Shown here: piece after piece, positions 46,008-55,100 of the stretch
How the letters are laid out: each line of letters opens with the position of its first letter
How positions within the stretch are numbered: the first letter of the stretch is position 1
NCBI GenBank assembly: GCA_020852275.1
Contig: JADZBE010000007.1
Span: 248,001-312,000 of the forward strand
Origin: Phycisphaerales bacterium
GTDB lineage: Bacteria > Planctomycetota > Phycisphaerae > UBA1845
Reading direction: 5' to 3'
Length of the DNA stretch: 64,000 nt
Program-made: the position numbers and the translations under genes
The notes under the pieces: model-generated
The model's input: the letters and a program-made list of their open reading frames with translations, nothing else
Databases searched by the model: none
What the model was told of the DNA's origin: nothing

Positions 46008-46701
46008 CTTTTCGCCCTCTCCAGACGGTTGCCCGATCCAGCGAGGATCGCGGGGAAGCCTGCTCCTTCGCCGGTTATTTTACGAGCGCGGGCCAGAGCC
46101 GACAAGTTGAATTCCCGCGCAGGTTTGTAATGGCCAACCTTGCCGACGCGGCACGGCTCGGAGGCATTGGGCGGAAGATGTCCGATGCTGTCGTCGAGAA
46201 TCGATGATGCAGGCATGACTCGAGCCAGTCGGCATAAATCGGCTTAGTCGGCATGAAACGGTTCAGTCGGGATGAAACGATGGCGTCTTCAAAAATCATG
46301 ATCTTGGGTGCAGGCCGCCGATTAGATTTGCCGGGTTACACGGGTCCGCAGCAGCGGACCCGTGGGAGATTGACCACTTGCGCATGATCCTCCACGGCTT
46401 GGCGAGTACGCCAGACCGTGCCACCCCGACCGCCCTCGCTGGCTCTTCGGGTTCAGAACCCGAAGCGCCAGCGACGGAGCCTTTTCAGAACCCGAAGCGC
46501 CAGCGAGGGAGTGTTGCTCGAACCCGCAGCACAACCCGGCTTTGACACGCGCATTGAGTCGCCCGTAGCATGAAACACCTTGTACGCTGGCGCGGACGCG
46601 GCCAGACTGCCATGCCCGAATCCTCCCGGCGCGTTGCCGGGTGGGTCGGGGTCGGGCGGCGGCATCCGCGCGGGCTCGCATCGGGAGACCGTTTCAGCCG
46701 C
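46008..46701. other. Divergent spacer of about 690 bases with repeats
   Basis: No gene recognised. The first part holds short ATGAAACG-type direct repeats (46250-46280). Then come ACGGGTCCGCAGCAGCGGACCCGTG (about 46341-46366), a partial copy of the 84-bp element end (46398-46426), and tandem half units of the AACCCG(T/A)AGCGC element (about 46434-46512, including CTTCGGGTTC-AG-AACCCGAAG). The start region of lpxD follows. Confidence 0.55.
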
Positions 46702-47784
46702 GTGCCTGAACTTCTGCTCAGCCAACTGTGCCGCGTGATTTCCGCGCATGGCTTTCCCGCCACGCTGGAGGGGCGCGACGTGCACGTCCGCTCGGTCAGC
46801 ACGCTCGAAGACGCCGGCGAAGGCGAGCTGAGCTTCCTGTCCAACCCGAAATACGCGCGACAGATGGAAACGACGCGGGCTTCCGCGGTCATCGCCGCGC
46901 CGGGCGTGCCCACGCCCGACGGGCGCAGCATGGTCCGCTGCGAAAATCCCTACGCCGCCGTGACCGTCGCCATCGTGGCCATCCACGGACATCGGCGTCA
47001 CCCGCAGTGGGGCGTCGGTGATCGCGCTGAGATTCATCCCACGGCGAAGCTCGGCGCGGGCGCCAACATCGCCCCGGGCGCCGCCATCTGCGCCGGCGCG
47101 GTCCTCGGGGACGACTGCACGCTTTACCCCGGCGCCTTCGTCGGCGAGCGGGCGCAGCTTGGCAACGGCGTGGTTCTGTTCCCCAACGCCGTGGTTTACG
47201 ACGACTGCGAACTCGGTGACCGCGTCGTCATCCACGCCGGATCGGTCATCGGCGAAGACGGGTTGGGCTACGCGCCGGTCGGCGACAAGTGGATGAAGAT
47301 CCCGCAGGTGGGAAAGGTCGTCGTCGAGCCGGATGTTGAGATCGGCGCCAACTGCACCATCGACCGCGCCACCCTCGGCACGACCCGCATCGGCACAGGC
47401 TCCAAACTCAGCAACCTCATCGCCATCGGCCACGGCAGCAAGATCGGCGAGAACGCGATGATCGTCGCGCTTGTCGGCATCGCCGGCTCCGTCACCGTCG
47501 GCAAGAACGTCACCCTCGCCGGGCAGGTGGGGCTGGCGGGTCACTTGACCATCGGCGACGGCGTCTCGGTCGGCGCGCAGGCCGGCGTCAGCGGAGACGT
47601 AGAGCCGGGCGCGAAACTCCTCGGCTCGCCCGCGGTGGACATCAACGTCGCCAAACGTCAGTTCATCGCCATCCAGCGCCTTCCCGCGTGGACCAGGGAC
47701 GTCAACCGCCAGATCAAGGACTTGCAGGATCAAGTCGCCGCGCTCCAGGCCGCGCTCAAGTCGGCCGACGGCTCGCGCCGCTGA
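46702..47784 (+). CDS. lpxD: UDP-3-O-acylglucosamine N-acyltransferase LpxD
   Basis: A 360-aa LpxD, which adds the N-linked hydroxyacyl chain in lipid A synthesis. The N-terminal uridine-binding domain has VRSVSTLEDAGEGELSFLSN then PKYARQ. The left-handed parallel beta-helix has hexapeptides from IHPTAKLGAGANIAPGA on, and the catalytic histidine lies in LIAIGHGSKIGENAMIVALV. The C-terminal helix has the usual coiled-coil look (RQIKDLQDQVAALQAALK). GTG 46702 fits the family start; an ATG at 46612 would add 30 residues without similarity. No other lpx genes are in the window. Confidence 0.93.
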   Translation: MPELLLSQLCRVISAHGFPATLEGRDVHVRSVSTLEDAGEGELSFLSNPKYARQMETTRASAVIAAPGVPTPDGRSMVRCENPYAAVTVAIVAIHGHRRHPQWGVGDRAEIHPTAKLGAGANIAPGAAICAGAVLGDDCTLYPGAFVGERAQLGNGVVLFPNAVVYDDCELGDRVVIHAGSVIGEDGLGYAPVGDKWMKIPQVGKVVVEPDVEIGANCTIDRATLGTTRIGTGSKLSNLIAIGHGSKIGENAMIVALVGIAGSVTVGKNVTLAGQVGLAGHLTIGDGVSVGAQAGVSGDVEPGAKLLGSPAVDINVAKRQFIAIQRLPAWTRDVNRQIKDLQDQVAALQAALKSADGSRR

Positions 47785-48192
47785 CTCCTCTCCCCCAAGG
47801 GAGGGGTCGTTCAACCTCTCCAGGCGGGGGCGGCTGCAGGCGATCTCCCCGAAGGAGAGGCTGCTATGCACGTCGCGGACGTGCATGCCACCGTTATTCC
47901 AAGACCTGCCCTCGGATGCGGTGTGCCCATCCCTTCGGGCGAGCCGGCGGAACCGACGCGCCGACCCACGATGGCGCCACCTGAAACGCCAGCGGCAACC
48001 GCAGAAGCGTCAACGGCCCAGGCCTTGCGAACGCTTCGGACGGATCTCTGGAAACCCACGGCGCGGCGGGCGAACCCGCTTCGTGACGGGCGCTGTACGG
48101 TTCCTGCTGCAACCCTGTTCCGCCGGGCAGGGGCACTTCTGAACTAGGCGTTTTGACTTTTCGGCGTTCCGGCGTTTACCTCCTCGACTGCG
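47785..48192. other. Spacer with several hairpins
   Basis: No convincing gene. CTCTCCCCCAAGGGAGGGG at about 47788-47807 is an inverted repeat just after lpxD and could end transcription, though no T-run follows. ATGCACGTC-GCG-GACGTGCAT (47864-47884) is a perfect 9-3-9 palindrome. The rest has GC-rich, proline-biased open frames without similarity. Confidence 0.5.
47864..47884. repeat. Palindrome ATGCACGTC-GCG-GACGTGCAT
   Basis: A perfect inverted repeat with 9-bp arms and a 3-nt loop, the same geometry as the GCTC-type palindromes but unrelated arm sequence. Confidence 0.65.
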
Positions 48193-48825
48193 ATGTACCT
48201 CGATCTTCGTAGCGAGCATGACTCGACCGGCAGCGCGGCGGCGGCGCGAGATCTGTACCGCCTGGCCATTACGTTCGTCGTGCCTCGGCCTATCGCGCTG
48301 GTCTCTTCGATCTCCGCCGACGGTCGGCGCAACCTCGCGCCGTTCAGCTTTTACAACTGGGTTTCGGCGAACCCGCCCGTGTTGATCGTCTGTCCGGCGC
48401 TGAAGCGCGACGGATCGCCGAAGGACACCCTGGTGAACATCCTCGAGACGAAGGAGTTCGTCGTCGCCACGGTCGCCGAAGACATGGCCGAGCGGATGAA
48501 CCGGTGCTCCGCGGCATACCCGCGCGGCGTGGACGAGTTTGCCGAATCGGGACTGACTCCCAAGCCGGCGAACCGCGTCAGGGCGGCGCTCGTCGGCGAG
48601 GCCGCGGTGAATCTCGAATGCCGATTGCGGCAGCACATCAGCTTCGGCATGCACGGCGGCGCGGGGCAGGCGATCCTCGGCGACGTGCTCGCGATCCACG
48701 TCGACGATGCCGTGCTGGCGGCGGATGGGCTGGTGGATGAGCAAAAGCTGCGCGCGATCGGACGGCTCGGAAGGCAGGGTTACGCGCGCACGCGCGACGC
48801 CTTCGATCTGCCGCCGCCGCGCTAG
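48193..48825 (+). CDS. Flavin reductase-like (FMN-binding split barrel) protein
   Basis: A 210-aa protein of the flavin-reductase-like split-barrel family: YRLAITFVVPRPIALVSSIS, NLAPFSFYNWVSANPPVLIV, KDTLVNILETKEFVV and NRCSAAYPRGVDEFAESGLT. These bind FMN and reduce it or act as small oxidoreductases; the substrate is unknown. ATG 48193 starts at the conserved YxDL segment. Monocistronic. Confidence 0.88.
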   Translation: MYLDLRSEHDSTGSAAAARDLYRLAITFVVPRPIALVSSISADGRRNLAPFSFYNWVSANPPVLIVCPALKRDGSPKDTLVNILETKEFVVATVAEDMAERMNRCSAAYPRGVDEFAESGLTPKPANRVRAALVGEAAVNLECRLRQHISFGMHGGAGQAILGDVLAIHVDDAVLAADGLVDEQKLRAIGRLGRQGYARTRDAFDLPPPR

Positions 48826-48905
48826 CTTGGCGCCTCAAGATGATCGCATCGTGGGTCCTTCAGAGCGGCGACCGCCCGGACTTTCGGAGCCGCGACCGGC
48901 TGGAC

Positions 48906-48966
48906 TTTCAGAGCCGCGACCGTAAGGGAGCGAGTTCTGACGCTGGGAAGCGGAAACGCTCCCCTG
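48906..48966. repeat. GAGCCGCGACCGTAAGGGAG element
   Basis: CAGAGCCGCGACCGTAAGGG, a GTTCTGACGC centre and GGAAACGCTCCCCTGTCAG. It nearly repeats 42386-42452. Shorter degenerate half units (GAGCGGCGACCGCC, GAGCCGCGACCGGC) precede it from about 48862. Confidence 0.7.
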
Positions 48967-49095
48967 TCAGCCCGTGATGCACGTTTGGCGATGCAATCTT
49001 CGGCTGGTGACCCCTGCCAAAAACGCCGAAGCATCACCGGCTGGAACGCCGGCGCGGCTGCCCGCTTCACGAGTCCGCAGCCGCGGGGCACGGCG

Positions 49096-49752
49096 TCATT
49101 CCATCGGCTCGCGCTTGTTCCGGTCGTCGGCGCTTCCTCGGCGCATCGCCTCCTTCTCCGTCTTCAACAGGATGGCCTCGCCCTTCTCGCGGTTGAGTCT
49201 CGCCGTGAACTCGCCGAAGCAGAGCACCTGCTTGGTGTACGCCCAGCCCATCAGCACCATGTAAGACTGCTGCAGACCGCGAAACTCAAAGCGCCCGTGC
49301 AGCTCGTCCTTGCCGAAGTCCCACACGGCCGCGACGCCGTCGATGGAGGCAAAGCGCGTGTTGGTCAGCCCCTGGCGGTTGCGCCCGCGCACGGTGCGCG
49401 TATTGAAGGGGTACGTCCGCGCGTCGCCGGCGGGCAGACCCTCCAGCACGAGCGAGAGATGAAACTCCTCCTGATTGACGCCGGGGCGCAGGAACTTCTT
49501 CTCGACGGTCATGGCGATGCAGAGTTCCTGGGCGTCGTTGATCCAGTAGTAACATTCCTTCGGCGCAAACTCGTAGATCAGTTGTCCCGTGGGGCTGATG
49601 CGCTGAAAGTTGAGCGGCACGACGCTGACGGTGGCGCTGCCCGCGCAGCCGCTCGGCGCAAGCATCGCCGCGGCGATCAGCGCCCAGCCGATCCCCGAAA
49701 GCGCTCGCCATCGTCCGCAAAGCTCGTCATGTCCCCGGCACGGCACCCTCAT
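49096..49752 (-). CDS. Hypothetical lipoprotein
   Basis: A 218-aa lipoprotein with a signal sequence ending LIAAAMLAPSGC. The mature part is beta-rich with YEFAPKECYYWINDAQELCI, LSLVLEGLPAGDARTYPFNT and FGKDELHGRFEFRGLQQSYM, and ends in a charged tail. No family recognised. It lies downstream of a methyltransferase and a polysaccharide deacetylase on the same strand, so a glycan-related envelope role is possible. ATG 49752 is chosen for the signal sequence; the frame runs to 49818. Confidence 0.72.
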   Translation of the reverse strand: MRVPCRGHDELCGRWRALSGIGWALIAAAMLAPSGCAGSATVSVVPLNFQRISPTGQLIYEFAPKECYYWINDAQELCIAMTVEKKFLRPGVNQEEFHLSLVLEGLPAGDARTYPFNTRTVRGRNRQGLTNTRFASIDGVAAVWDFGKDELHGRFEFRGLQQSYMVLMGWAYTKQVLCFGEFTARLNREKGEAILLKTEKEAMRRGSADDRNKREPME

Positions 49753-49798
49753 GATTTTGCGATTGTGGCGTCTCGGCGGGCGGCTGCCAACCATGAGG

Positions 49799-50458
49799 TC
49801 ATCGCGCCGTCCACGCAAGGTGGCCGCTGGGCACCGGTTGCACTTGAACCGCTCCGAACTTCAGTTCTTCCAGCAGTCCCGCGATCTCGCCCCGCCGATA
49901 GAAATGCGTCGGGCATCCTCGAAGCGCGTAGCGCAGTTTCCGCAGCGGCGAGCGCACCAGCGTCCAGCCGGGGAAGCTGCCGTACACGACTTTCTCCGCG
50001 AACGAGGCCATGTGCGCCAGCACCGGACGCGCGTCGAGCACATAGTCGAACAGGCCGACGGCTGCCACTAGGTCGAAGCGCTCGCCGCGCGGCAGGTGGA
50101 TGAAATCGAGCCGGCGGAACTCGCACCGGTCGCTCACGCCGGCGCGGCGCGCCAGGTCCGTCGCCTGCTCGATCATCGGCGCGGAGATGTCCACGCCGAC
50201 CAGCCGCTCGACGCCCTGCCGCGCCAGCCACACCGTGTTGCGCCCGCTGCCGCAGCCCACGTCCAGCACCGTGCGGCAGCCGTGCTGCCGGGCGAGCGTG
50301 AGCATCTGGTCGCGGCGGAGGATGACGGCCTTGCGGAACACGCGGTTGAACGCGCGCAGGAGCGGCGACGGCGGATCGTAAAACGCGTCGTAGGCATCGA
50401 CGCGCCGGTCGAAGAACGTGCGGACTTTGGCGGCGTGCTCAGAGGAGTCCGTGTGCAT
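49799..50458 (-). CDS. SAM-dependent methyltransferase
   Basis: A 219-aa class I methyltransferase. Motif I is VLDVGCGSGRNTVWLA, motif II VGVDISAPMIEQA, with DRCEFRRLDF and FDLVAAVGLFDYV downstream. Its ATG lies inside the end of the upstream deacetylase gene (20-base overlap), so it is coupled to polysaccharide modification. The FFDRRVDAYDAFYD N-terminus is seen in small-molecule and glycolipid methyltransferases. Substrate unknown. Confidence 0.87.
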   Translation of the reverse strand: MHTDSSEHAAKVRTFFDRRVDAYDAFYDPPSPLLRAFNRVFRKAVILRRDQMLTLARQHGCRTVLDVGCGSGRNTVWLARQGVERLVGVDISAPMIEQATDLARRAGVSDRCEFRRLDFIHLPRGERFDLVAAVGLFDYVLDARPVLAHMASFAEKVVYGSFPGWTLVRSPLRKLRYALRGCPTHFYRRGEIAGLLEELKFGAVQVQPVPSGHLAWTAR

Positions 50459-51308
50459 GTAAATGATCCTCGGCGGCGACGAACCGATAGCGCAAAAGCA
50501 TCGCATCCAGCTTGCGGTACATGGATGCGCGTCCCAGGTTCTGGGTCAGACTTCGCTTGACGGTCTCCATCGACCAGCCCGCGGCGCGCGTGGCGGAGAG
50601 CCGGTGTGCGTCGAACTCATACGGATGAAAGTACGTCACCACGGGCCGCGATTCACGGTTGATTCTCCTCACCACATGGTCCAAAAGCCGAAGAGGCGAC
50701 ACGCGCCAGTATCCTCCCCCCGCGACAGGCCAGCGCCGGCCTCGCCACTCGAGCGTCGCCAGCGGCAGTTCGATGAGCCGTTGCCCTCCCCGCTCGCGCG
50801 CCACGTGCGGCGCCGGCGGCGCGCCGGGAACGCCGTACCGCCGGCCCCGTATTGGAAACACGCTCGAATCATACCGCAGCCCTGAATCCATGCAGACATC
50901 GTAAAACGCTTCGAGCTGATCGGCGGGCACGCTGAATGCCGGCGCGCGATACCCCAGCACGGCCCGCCCCGTGACCTCCGCCAGCCAGCCGAGGGAGCGC
51001 CGAAGATCCTCGGCGAAGGCGGACAGGCCTGCGCTGTGGACCAGCTCATGACTCCAGCCGTGGCTGGCGATCTCGTGCCCGGCGTCGGCGATGCGCCGCA
51101 CGAGGTCCGGCCGGTGGGCGAGCGACTTGCCAAGACAGAAGAACGTCGCGCGAGCGGCACGACGAGCGAGCAGCCCGAGCAGGCGGTCGATTTGCGCAGC
51201 CAGCACATCGGAGTGCAACTTTCCGGCGCCGAGCACCTGATCGCCGACAAGCTGGTACCAGTCTTCGACGTCAAAAGTGAGGATGTTGGCAGGCCACGAG
51301 TTGGACAT
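50439..51308 (-). CDS. XrtA/PEP-CTERM-type polysaccharide deacetylase
   Basis: A 289-aa NodB-fold deacetylase with ILTFDVEDWYQLV, the metal site SHGWSHELVH, GYRAPAFSV, a GGGYWRVSPL segment and a C-terminal TYFHPYEFD (DUF3473-like). This combination is the exosortase-associated deacetylase type, which trims acetyl groups from the exopolysaccharide of exosortase systems. It sits about 14 kb from the exosortase operon but fits it functionally. Confidence 0.9.
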   Translation of the reverse strand: MSNSWPANILTFDVEDWYQLVGDQVLGAGKLHSDVLAAQIDRLLGLLARRAARATFFCLGKSLAHRPDLVRRIADAGHEIASHGWSHELVHSAGLSAFAEDLRRSLGWLAEVTGRAVLGYRAPAFSVPADQLEAFYDVCMDSGLRYDSSVFPIRGRRYGVPGAPPAPHVARERGGQRLIELPLATLEWRGRRWPVAGGGYWRVSPLRLLDHVVRRINRESRPVVTYFHPYEFDAHRLSATRAAGWSMETVKRSLTQNLGRASMYRKLDAMLLRYRFVAAEDHLHAHGLL

Positions 51309-51506
51309 GAGTTGATGCTGACTTGGCTTGACTACGACGACCTTGAGTTGCGCTGCTGTCCCCGGTCTGCCGGGAGTATAGCGGTAGGCGCGTGACCGTG
51401 CGTGCTGGCCTCGGGGGTCGGGGCGATCGCGCTCGGGGCGATTGGGATCGGGGACGGCCGCACGTCATGAACGACGGGTTCGCGGTGTGAGAAAGGCAAG
51501 CCCGCC

Positions 51507-51590
51507 GGGTGGCACGGTCTGGCGTACTCGCCTGATCGTGGCGAGCGAGGCAAGAGCATGGTCAACGCAGTACCGTAGACCATGCCACCC
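51507..51590. mobile_element. 84-bp MITE-like element, second copy
   Basis: It starts GGGTGGCACGGTCTGGCGTA and ends TACCGTAGACCATGCCACCC; identical in length and about 85% identical in sequence to 32664-32747. It lies in the spacer 51309-51698, which also holds an ACACGGGTCCGCTGCTGCGG palindrome near 51631 and no gene. Confidence 0.75.
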
Positions 51591-51698
51591 TGACCGTGGC
51601 GACGCAGGACAAACTGAATCGCTCTTCCCACACGGGTCCGCTGCTGCGGATCCGCGCCCCCCGCCGACTCACGACCGCAGACCCGTGCTACTCGCCGA

Positions 51699-52172
51699 CT
51701 AGGCCGGCACCCAGGCGAGATCGAGAATCGTGTTCGTCGGACGCTGCGTGTTGAAAACCGCGCGCACTTTCATGCCAATCTGCGGCTCGCCCTCCTTGAG
51801 CCAACTCATGAGCTTGGTGCAGACGCCCTCCAACTCCACGCTGATCAGCGGGGTTCCCGGCGGCAGCTTGAAAAGCTCGCCGGGATACCTGACGACGCTC
51901 CACGTGAAGACACGGCCCGTCTGGGGCGCTTCAGCCCATTCCATTTCATGCCAGCAATCCGGGCACTCGCAGCGCGGCGGCAGCCACAGACGCTTCTCGC
52001 CGCAGGCGCGGTTCCGGCAGCGCGTGCCCATCAGCTTGCTTTGTCGCAACGCGTTGAAGAACCGCCCCCAGCCGCCGTAGGAATGGAAATGTGACCAGGT
52101 CTTGGGATTGCGGATGACGAATGGATCCTGTTCCAACTGCTCAATGACGGTGGAAGGCCAGGGAATACTCAT
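51699..52172 (-). CDS. DUF35/OB-fold acyl-CoA-associated protein with zinc ribbon
   Basis: A 157-aa protein: an N-terminal helix, a rubredoxin-like zinc ribbon (TRCRNRACGEKRLWLPPRCE, then CPDC) and an OB-fold (GRVFTWSVVRYPGELFKLPP, then MKVRAVF). DUF35 proteins pair with thiolase-like proteins (as in HMG-CoA synthase/thiolase and steroid-degradation complexes) and shuttle acyl-CoA. Here its ATG overlaps the stop of the thiolase gene, supporting a complex. Confidence 0.9.
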   Translation of the reverse strand: MSIPWPSTVIEQLEQDPFVIRNPKTWSHFHSYGGWGRFFNALRQSKLMGTRCRNRACGEKRLWLPPRCECPDCWHEMEWAEAPQTGRVFTWSVVRYPGELFKLPPGTPLISVELEGVCTKLMSWLKEGEPQIGMKVRAVFNTQRPTNTILDLAWVPA

Positions 52173-53542
52173 GACGGTTTCTCCAGAATCGCGCAGGTCA
52201 CATGGCTTCCCGTTCCGGCGTGGCTGATCGCGCAGCCGCGGCGGGCGTTCTTCACTTGTAGACTCCGCCAGTCCGCGGGCTTGGTCTTGCCGTAGCGCGT
52301 CCAGCGTTTGGCGTCGCCGTGGAACTTGTCATACTTGCCCTGCAGTTGCCAGAGAAGCTCGACCAACTGGAATATGCCGGTGGCGCCGACGGCGTGCATG
52401 GTGCCGATCAGTCCCCCCGAGAGGTTGGTCGGCAGCCGGCCTTCGTAGTATGCGTCTCCGGATTCAATGAACTCGCGCCCGCGCCCATACGGCCGCAGCC
52501 CGATGTCCTCATACGTCTGCACGTCGCTGATGGTGAATGCGTCGTGCGTTTCAAGCAGGTCGAAATCCTCCAGCGGGTCCTTGATGCCGGCCATGTGGTA
52601 GGCGAGGTACGCCGCCATCCGCGATGCGAGGAACGAACTGAAGCCGGGCCAGTCCGTTCGCCTGCTGCCGAAGTATTCCTTGTAGGTCGCTTCGGTCTCG
52701 TTGGGCAGAAGGAGAATGGGCATCGCCCGCCGGTCCGCCGTCCGCAGGGTATGGGAACCGCCGCAGATCGCGCTCAGCCGGATCGGCTGGTCGGTGAAGC
52801 GGTGCGCCGTCTCTTCGTCACAGACGAGCAGCACGGCCGCTCCGACGCTCATGACGCAGCATTCCAGGAACGCGAGGGGATGTGACACGATCTCGTTGTT
52901 CAGCACGTCGGCGATCGTGTACTTGCCCGGGTTCTGGGCGTAGGGGGAAGAGCAGGCATATTCATGATTCTTGCAGGCGATCCGCGCCAGGGTTTCGCGC
53001 GGCACGCTGTTCTCAAACTGATACCGCTGGGCCATGAGCGCATAATACGCCGCGTACATCCACCCCAGCTCGCTCTCGAAATCCTTGCATGCCGCGGACG
53101 CGATGTAGGAGTTGCCCACTTTCGTGGCCACCTCGTCCATGCGCTCCCACCCGATGACGGGAACGCAGGAGGCATAGCCGGACGCGACGGCCTGCGCGGC
53201 CGCGAGTACGCCGGAACCGCCGGTGGCGCCGCCGGTCTTCACCTCGATGTTGCCCAGCGGGTCGAACCCGAGATAGTCGTGGACCTTGGCGGCGGCGAGG
53301 AGCTGATCGCCGAAGTGATCCGCGAATTGCGAGTACACGCACCAGTTGACGCTTCGCCGGACCTGCTCGGGATCGACCTTCAGATCGTTCTCTTCAACCG
53401 CCATCCGCAGCGCTTCCACGCATAGCTGGCACGTGTTCTTTTCCGGATAGCGCTTGCGGTAGTCGGTAAGCCCGCCGGCGACGACGTACACCGGCCTCTC
53501 AAACTTGGGTATTCGCAGGTTTCCCTTCCCGAAGTGAATCAT
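52169..53542 (-). CDS. SCP-2/lipid-transfer-type thiolase-like protein
   Basis: A 457-aa thiolase-fold protein of the SCPx/nonspecific lipid-transfer branch. VKTGGATGGSGVLAAAQAVA carries the substrate loop. HDAFTISDVQTYEDIG and NLSGGLIGTMHAVGATGIFQ carry the catalytic His pair, and GTGSHVTCAILEKP ends the protein. It acts with DUF35 in acyl-CoA condensation or cleavage. ATG 53542 has GGGAG 7 nt upstream; the frame runs on through a repeat array to 53662, which would add YARGALS-type repeats, so the short start is preferred. Confidence 0.9.
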   Translation of the reverse strand: MIHFGKGNLRIPKFERPVYVVAGGLTDYRKRYPEKNTCQLCVEALRMAVEENDLKVDPEQVRRSVNWCVYSQFADHFGDQLLAAAKVHDYLGFDPLGNIEVKTGGATGGSGVLAAAQAVASGYASCVPVIGWERMDEVATKVGNSYIASAACKDFESELGWMYAAYYALMAQRYQFENSVPRETLARIACKNHEYACSSPYAQNPGKYTIADVLNNEIVSHPLAFLECCVMSVGAAVLLVCDEETAHRFTDQPIRLSAICGGSHTLRTADRRAMPILLLPNETEATYKEYFGSRRTDWPGFSSFLASRMAAYLAYHMAGIKDPLEDFDLLETHDAFTISDVQTYEDIGLRPYGRGREFIESGDAYYEGRLPTNLSGGLIGTMHAVGATGIFQLVELLWQLQGKYDKFHGDAKRWTRYGKTKPADWRSLQVKNARRGCAISHAGTGSHVTCAILEKPS

Positions 53543-53559
53543 CTTGTATCTCCCGCGCG

Positions 53560-53660
53560 GCGAGCCGCGAGCGTAACTCAGCGCGCCGCGAGCGTAACTC
53601 AGCGCGCCGCGAGCGTAACTCACCGAGCCGCGAGCGTAACCCGGCGCGCCATTCCCGTAC
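53560..53660. repeat. 21-bp tandem repeat upstream of the thiolase gene
   Basis: Units of GCGCGCCGCGAGCGTAACTCA repeated about four times with decay at both ends. The array is in frame with the thiolase gene and, if translated, would give YARGALS repeats. Confidence 0.75.
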
Positions 53661-53769
53661 ACGCTGGAACCCGGCGACCCCGCCTTTCGCCTGGGCTACC
53701 CGCTTTTGCCCGGGATCGCCGCTTTCACCCGGGATCCCCGCTTTCGCAGGGGTGACAAAGAGACTCGTC

Positions 53770-53789
53770 ATTCCCGCGCAGGCGGGAAT
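53770..53789. repeat. ATTCCCGC palindrome, second copy
   Basis: ATTCCCGC-GCAG-GCGGGAAT, also at 18734-18753. The stretch 53695-53765 just before it holds degenerate CCCGGGATCnCCGCTTT repeats. Confidence 0.65.
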
Positions 53790-54004
53790 CCAGCAGTCTC
53801 CGCGCGCACCTTGGCCCGCTTCCCGTAAGTGGGCGCGCCCCAAGCGCCTGCGCCTTATCCGCGCCGCGGACCGCCATGCGCTGTCCGGATGACCGTGCAA
53901 TCCGCGTGCCGCAGCCTTGCCAGCCGGCCCGGCCACGCCGGCCCACGAGAGAATGCCGCCGACCGGGATGACCCAAGCCCCGCTGGATTTCGAGGATCCG
54001 CGCC

Positions 54005-54165
54005 CGGAGAACGCCTCATGCCCCGTGATCTCGCGGCCCACGAGAAGCGGATGGATCGACTCCGTTCCCTCGTACGTGATCACGCTTTCGAGGTTCAGCG
54101 CGTGGCAGATCGGGCAGCATTCCACGCTGATGCCGCCGGCGCCAAGCGGGTCGCAGGCGCCACTT
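54005..54165 (-). pseudogene. 3' fragment of an acyl-CoA dehydrogenase gene
   Basis: The minus strand reads PLGAGGISVECCPICHALNL, then ESVITYEGTESIHPLLVGRE, ITGHEAF, nearly identical to the C-terminus of the complete dehydrogenase at 55829-57103 (about 85-90% DNA identity). The stop codon is gone, the frame runs into unrelated sequence, and upstream similarity ends after a small deletion. It is a broken paralogue or duplication remnant next to the protease/PIN island. Confidence 0.85.
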
Positions 54166-54173
54166 GGGTGCAG

Positions 54174-55082
54174 TCAGAAGCAGGCACTCCCGGGATACAA
54201 CAGATTCATCGCCCGGCTCAGGTGCGGATAATCGTCGTGAATCCGCTGGGTAACGTGTGCGATCCGAGTTCCAAGTACGTACCCACCGGCTCTCGACCAT
54301 GAATGTTCGATCGCCACGAGTTGCGGCTCGTGCTGCGGTGAACGCCAAGGCGTTGAGTCGATCACATCAGCGATGCGCCAGATTCCGCATCCGCTGATCC
54401 CGTGGATGTCGGGCAAGGCTACCGCGTTTCCAGAATCACCCTCAAGTGCATCACGCGTGAATTCGAGTGCGATGTGAACCTGGCGATCGTAGCGTGTGCC
54501 GGCAGGGAAATTACCTCTAAAGGCACGTGCCAGGAAGAACAGGGGGTGCTCAGTAACGCCATTGGATGAATCGTCGGTCCATGCCCGCGGGTAGCCCGCA
54601 ATCACGTATATCCCATGCCCATCATCATGGTGCCGGATGCGGTAATGACGAAGAAAGTCCTTTGCGGATTTGAGGTACTCGACTGTTTCCGTATCCAACC
54701 TGATCGCGCAGATGTCCCGGGCGGACGGTTTGGAGGCTTCAGTGCCATGAAAGCCGCACTCGGGCCCACACAATGGAACCGGCAAGGAGTCCAGTTTGCC
54801 GTTCGAGACATATAGCGGAAGACTGGCAAGGATCGCGTTTTGGAGAGTTCTTCCGTCGTCCTCGACGTGCGATGCCGTAAGGATGAAGTGTTGATCCGCG
54901 ACGGCGTACAAGACTCCTGTTCGATCGTGACGCAGGTCGTCATCCTGAACGGTCCACAGCCCGACGGTGTAATGCTCAAGCTGGGGCAAGCATTCGCTCA
55001 TCAACCTCTCGGTGATGGGTTTCAGCGCGCGGTTAGTCGCCGCTTTCGCGTCCGGCTCAAACTGTGTTGGATTGGTTTTCAT
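54174..55082 (-). CDS. Trypsin-like serine protease
   Basis: A 302-aa protein without a signal peptide, hence cytoplasmic. The catalytic pattern of the trypsin fold is visible: GVLYAVADQHFILTASHV (His), SARDICAIRLD (Asp) and HGISGCGIWRI (Ser in the oxyanion loop, G-x-S-G). It lies 18 bases downstream of a 68-aa partner and a PIN toxin gene on the same strand, with lower GC than neighbouring genes. Cytoplasmic trypsin-like proteases occur in bacterial defence and regulated-toxicity systems; a role in cutting the PIN partner is my inference. Confidence 0.78.
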   Translation of the reverse strand: MKTNPTQFEPDAKAATNRALKPITERLMSECLPQLEHYTVGLWTVQDDDLRHDRTGVLYAVADQHFILTASHVEDDGRTLQNAILASLPLYVSNGKLDSLPVPLCGPECGFHGTEASKPSARDICAIRLDTETVEYLKSAKDFLRHYRIRHHDDGHGIYVIAGYPRAWTDDSSNGVTEHPLFFLARAFRGNFPAGTRYDRQVHIALEFTRDALEGDSGNAVALPDIHGISGCGIWRIADVIDSTPWRSPQHEPQLVAIEHSWSRAGGYVLGTRIAHVTQRIHDDYPHLSRAMNLLYPGSACF

Positions 55083-55100
55083 CGGATTTGTTGGGACCGC

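Noticed and set aside
46250-46330. Possible tRNA or small RNA in the nfeD-lpxD spacer
   Set aside because: Short ATGAAACG-type repeats caught the eye, but no cloverleaf or conserved T-loop could be drawn.
53499-54125. 208-codon minus-strand frame starting with dehydrogenase-like sequence
   Set aside because: Only the first 40 residues match the dehydrogenase C-terminus; the rest is run-on through repeats after loss of the stop codon.
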